This document shows positions 24,135 to 24,282 of a stretch of DNA of 24,282 nucleotides, piece after piece. A program made the translations under genes and the position numbers. Origin of the DNA: Actinomycetes bacterium (GTDB lineage Bacteria; Actinomycetota; Actinomycetes; Mycobacteriales; Mycobacteriaceae); the NCBI GenBank assembly GCA_023415515.1, contig JAEZKH010000365.1, positions 1 through 24,282 of the forward strand, given 5' to 3'. Below the pieces are notes generated by a model. It was not told the origin of the DNA and ran no database searches. It saw only the letters and a program-made list of their open reading frames with translations. Numbering within the stretch: the first letter of the stretch is position 1; every line of letters begins with the position of its first letter.

Positions 24135-24282
24135 TCAAGCCCTGCCGAAGAATTCGATGGCGCGCTTCACGCCTGCCACCAGCCGGTCGACCTCGTCGTG
24201 GGTGTTTTAAACGGCAAACGCGGCCCGTGCGGTCGCCGCAACGCCGAAGCGGCGATGCAGCGGCCCCGCCCAGTGATGACCC
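24135..24282 (-). pseudogene. sufS: SufS cysteine desulfurase, 3' end, with in-frame TAA (partial at right edge)
   Basis: The minus-strand frame reads HHWAGPLHRRFGVAATARAA, then FAV, then TAA (24209-24207), then NTHDEVDRLVAGVKRAIEFF and GRA, ending at TGA 24137-24135. Both sides are plainly the conserved SufS C-terminus, where an AVYNT sequence is expected; TAA therefore stands in place of a tyrosine TAC (one base change). As given, the protein would lose its last 24 residues, a C-terminal helix. Known: SufS mobilises sulfur from cysteine for Fe-S clusters, and the SUF system is essential in M. tuberculosis. A functional truncated protein, read-through, or a sequencing error are all possible; true loss seems least likely. 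The rest of the gene lies beyond the window. Confidence 0.75.

Noticed and set aside
24201..24215. GTTTTAAAC as a rare cloning-type restriction site explaining the sufS stop
   Set aside because: It has one T too many for the 8-base GTTTAAAC site, and the surrounding frame is intact, so a point substitution is the simpler reading.

Overview
The window is high-GC actinobacterial DNA and almost certainly comes from a Mycobacterium, most likely an environmental or fast-growing (Mycolicibacterium-type) species. Three things point there: mycobactin siderophore genes of both classical loci (mbt-1: mbtC-D-E-F; mbt-2: mbtL-M-N-K), 19-bp palindromes matching the IdeR iron box, and a sufS-sufU-sufT tail in the order known from M. 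tuberculosis. Genes are packed tightly, often with ATGA or 8-bp stop/start overlaps. No gene-free stretch exceeds 300 bases, and I saw no rRNA, tRNA, CRISPR array, transposase or phage gene.

Region 1 (1-10869, minus strand) is a mycobactin megasynthase operon: thioesterase, mbtC (KS), mbtD (AT-KR-ACP), mbtE (C-A-PCP-C-[A remnant]-PCP), then the first 144 codons of mbtF, which runs off the left edge. The position next to mbtC, held by mbtB in M. tuberculosis, carries a short stand-alone thioesterase. It begins with what looks like the wreck of a carrier domain and has Cys in place of the usual Ser nucleophile. mbtA, mbtB, mbtG, mbtH and mbtI are not in the window.

Region 2 (10870-14517) is the acyl-chain module. 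mbtL (ACP), mbtM (fatty acyl-AMP ligase) and mbtN (acyl-CoA dehydrogenase-like) run on the plus strand with 4-bp overlaps, and mbtK (GNAT lysine N-acyltransferase) converges on them. A single IdeR box at 10908-10926 sits between the thioesterase and mbtL, so one iron-responsive divergent promoter region could drive both halves of mycobactin synthesis.

Region 3 (14518-16279) holds a 514-residue predicted exported protein of unknown function, resembling the mycobacterial GjpA-type porin annotation. It has a well-formed promoter whose -35/-10 spacer is covered by a strong IdeR box, with a second weaker box upstream. This is the best candidate for an undescribed part of the iron system: an envelope protein co-regulated with mycobactin synthesis. 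A strong hairpin, with a loop complementary to downstream sequence, separates it from mbtK.

Region 4 (16280-19952, minus strand) looks like a four-gene unit: CGNR zinc-finger regulator, MOSC-ferredoxin reductase-[2Fe-2S] fusion, four-helix membrane protein, MarR-GNAT fusion. A perfect 8+4+8 palindrome lies over the putative -10 of the MarR-GNAT gene.

Region 5 (20038-23315, plus strand) holds an Asp-nucleophile alpha/beta hydrolase, a Tat-type exported polysaccharide deacetylase and an acyl-CoA synthetase. Region 6 (23328-24282, minus strand) is sufT, sufU and the 3' end of sufS. As given, sufS carries an in-frame TAA about 25 codons before its natural stop.
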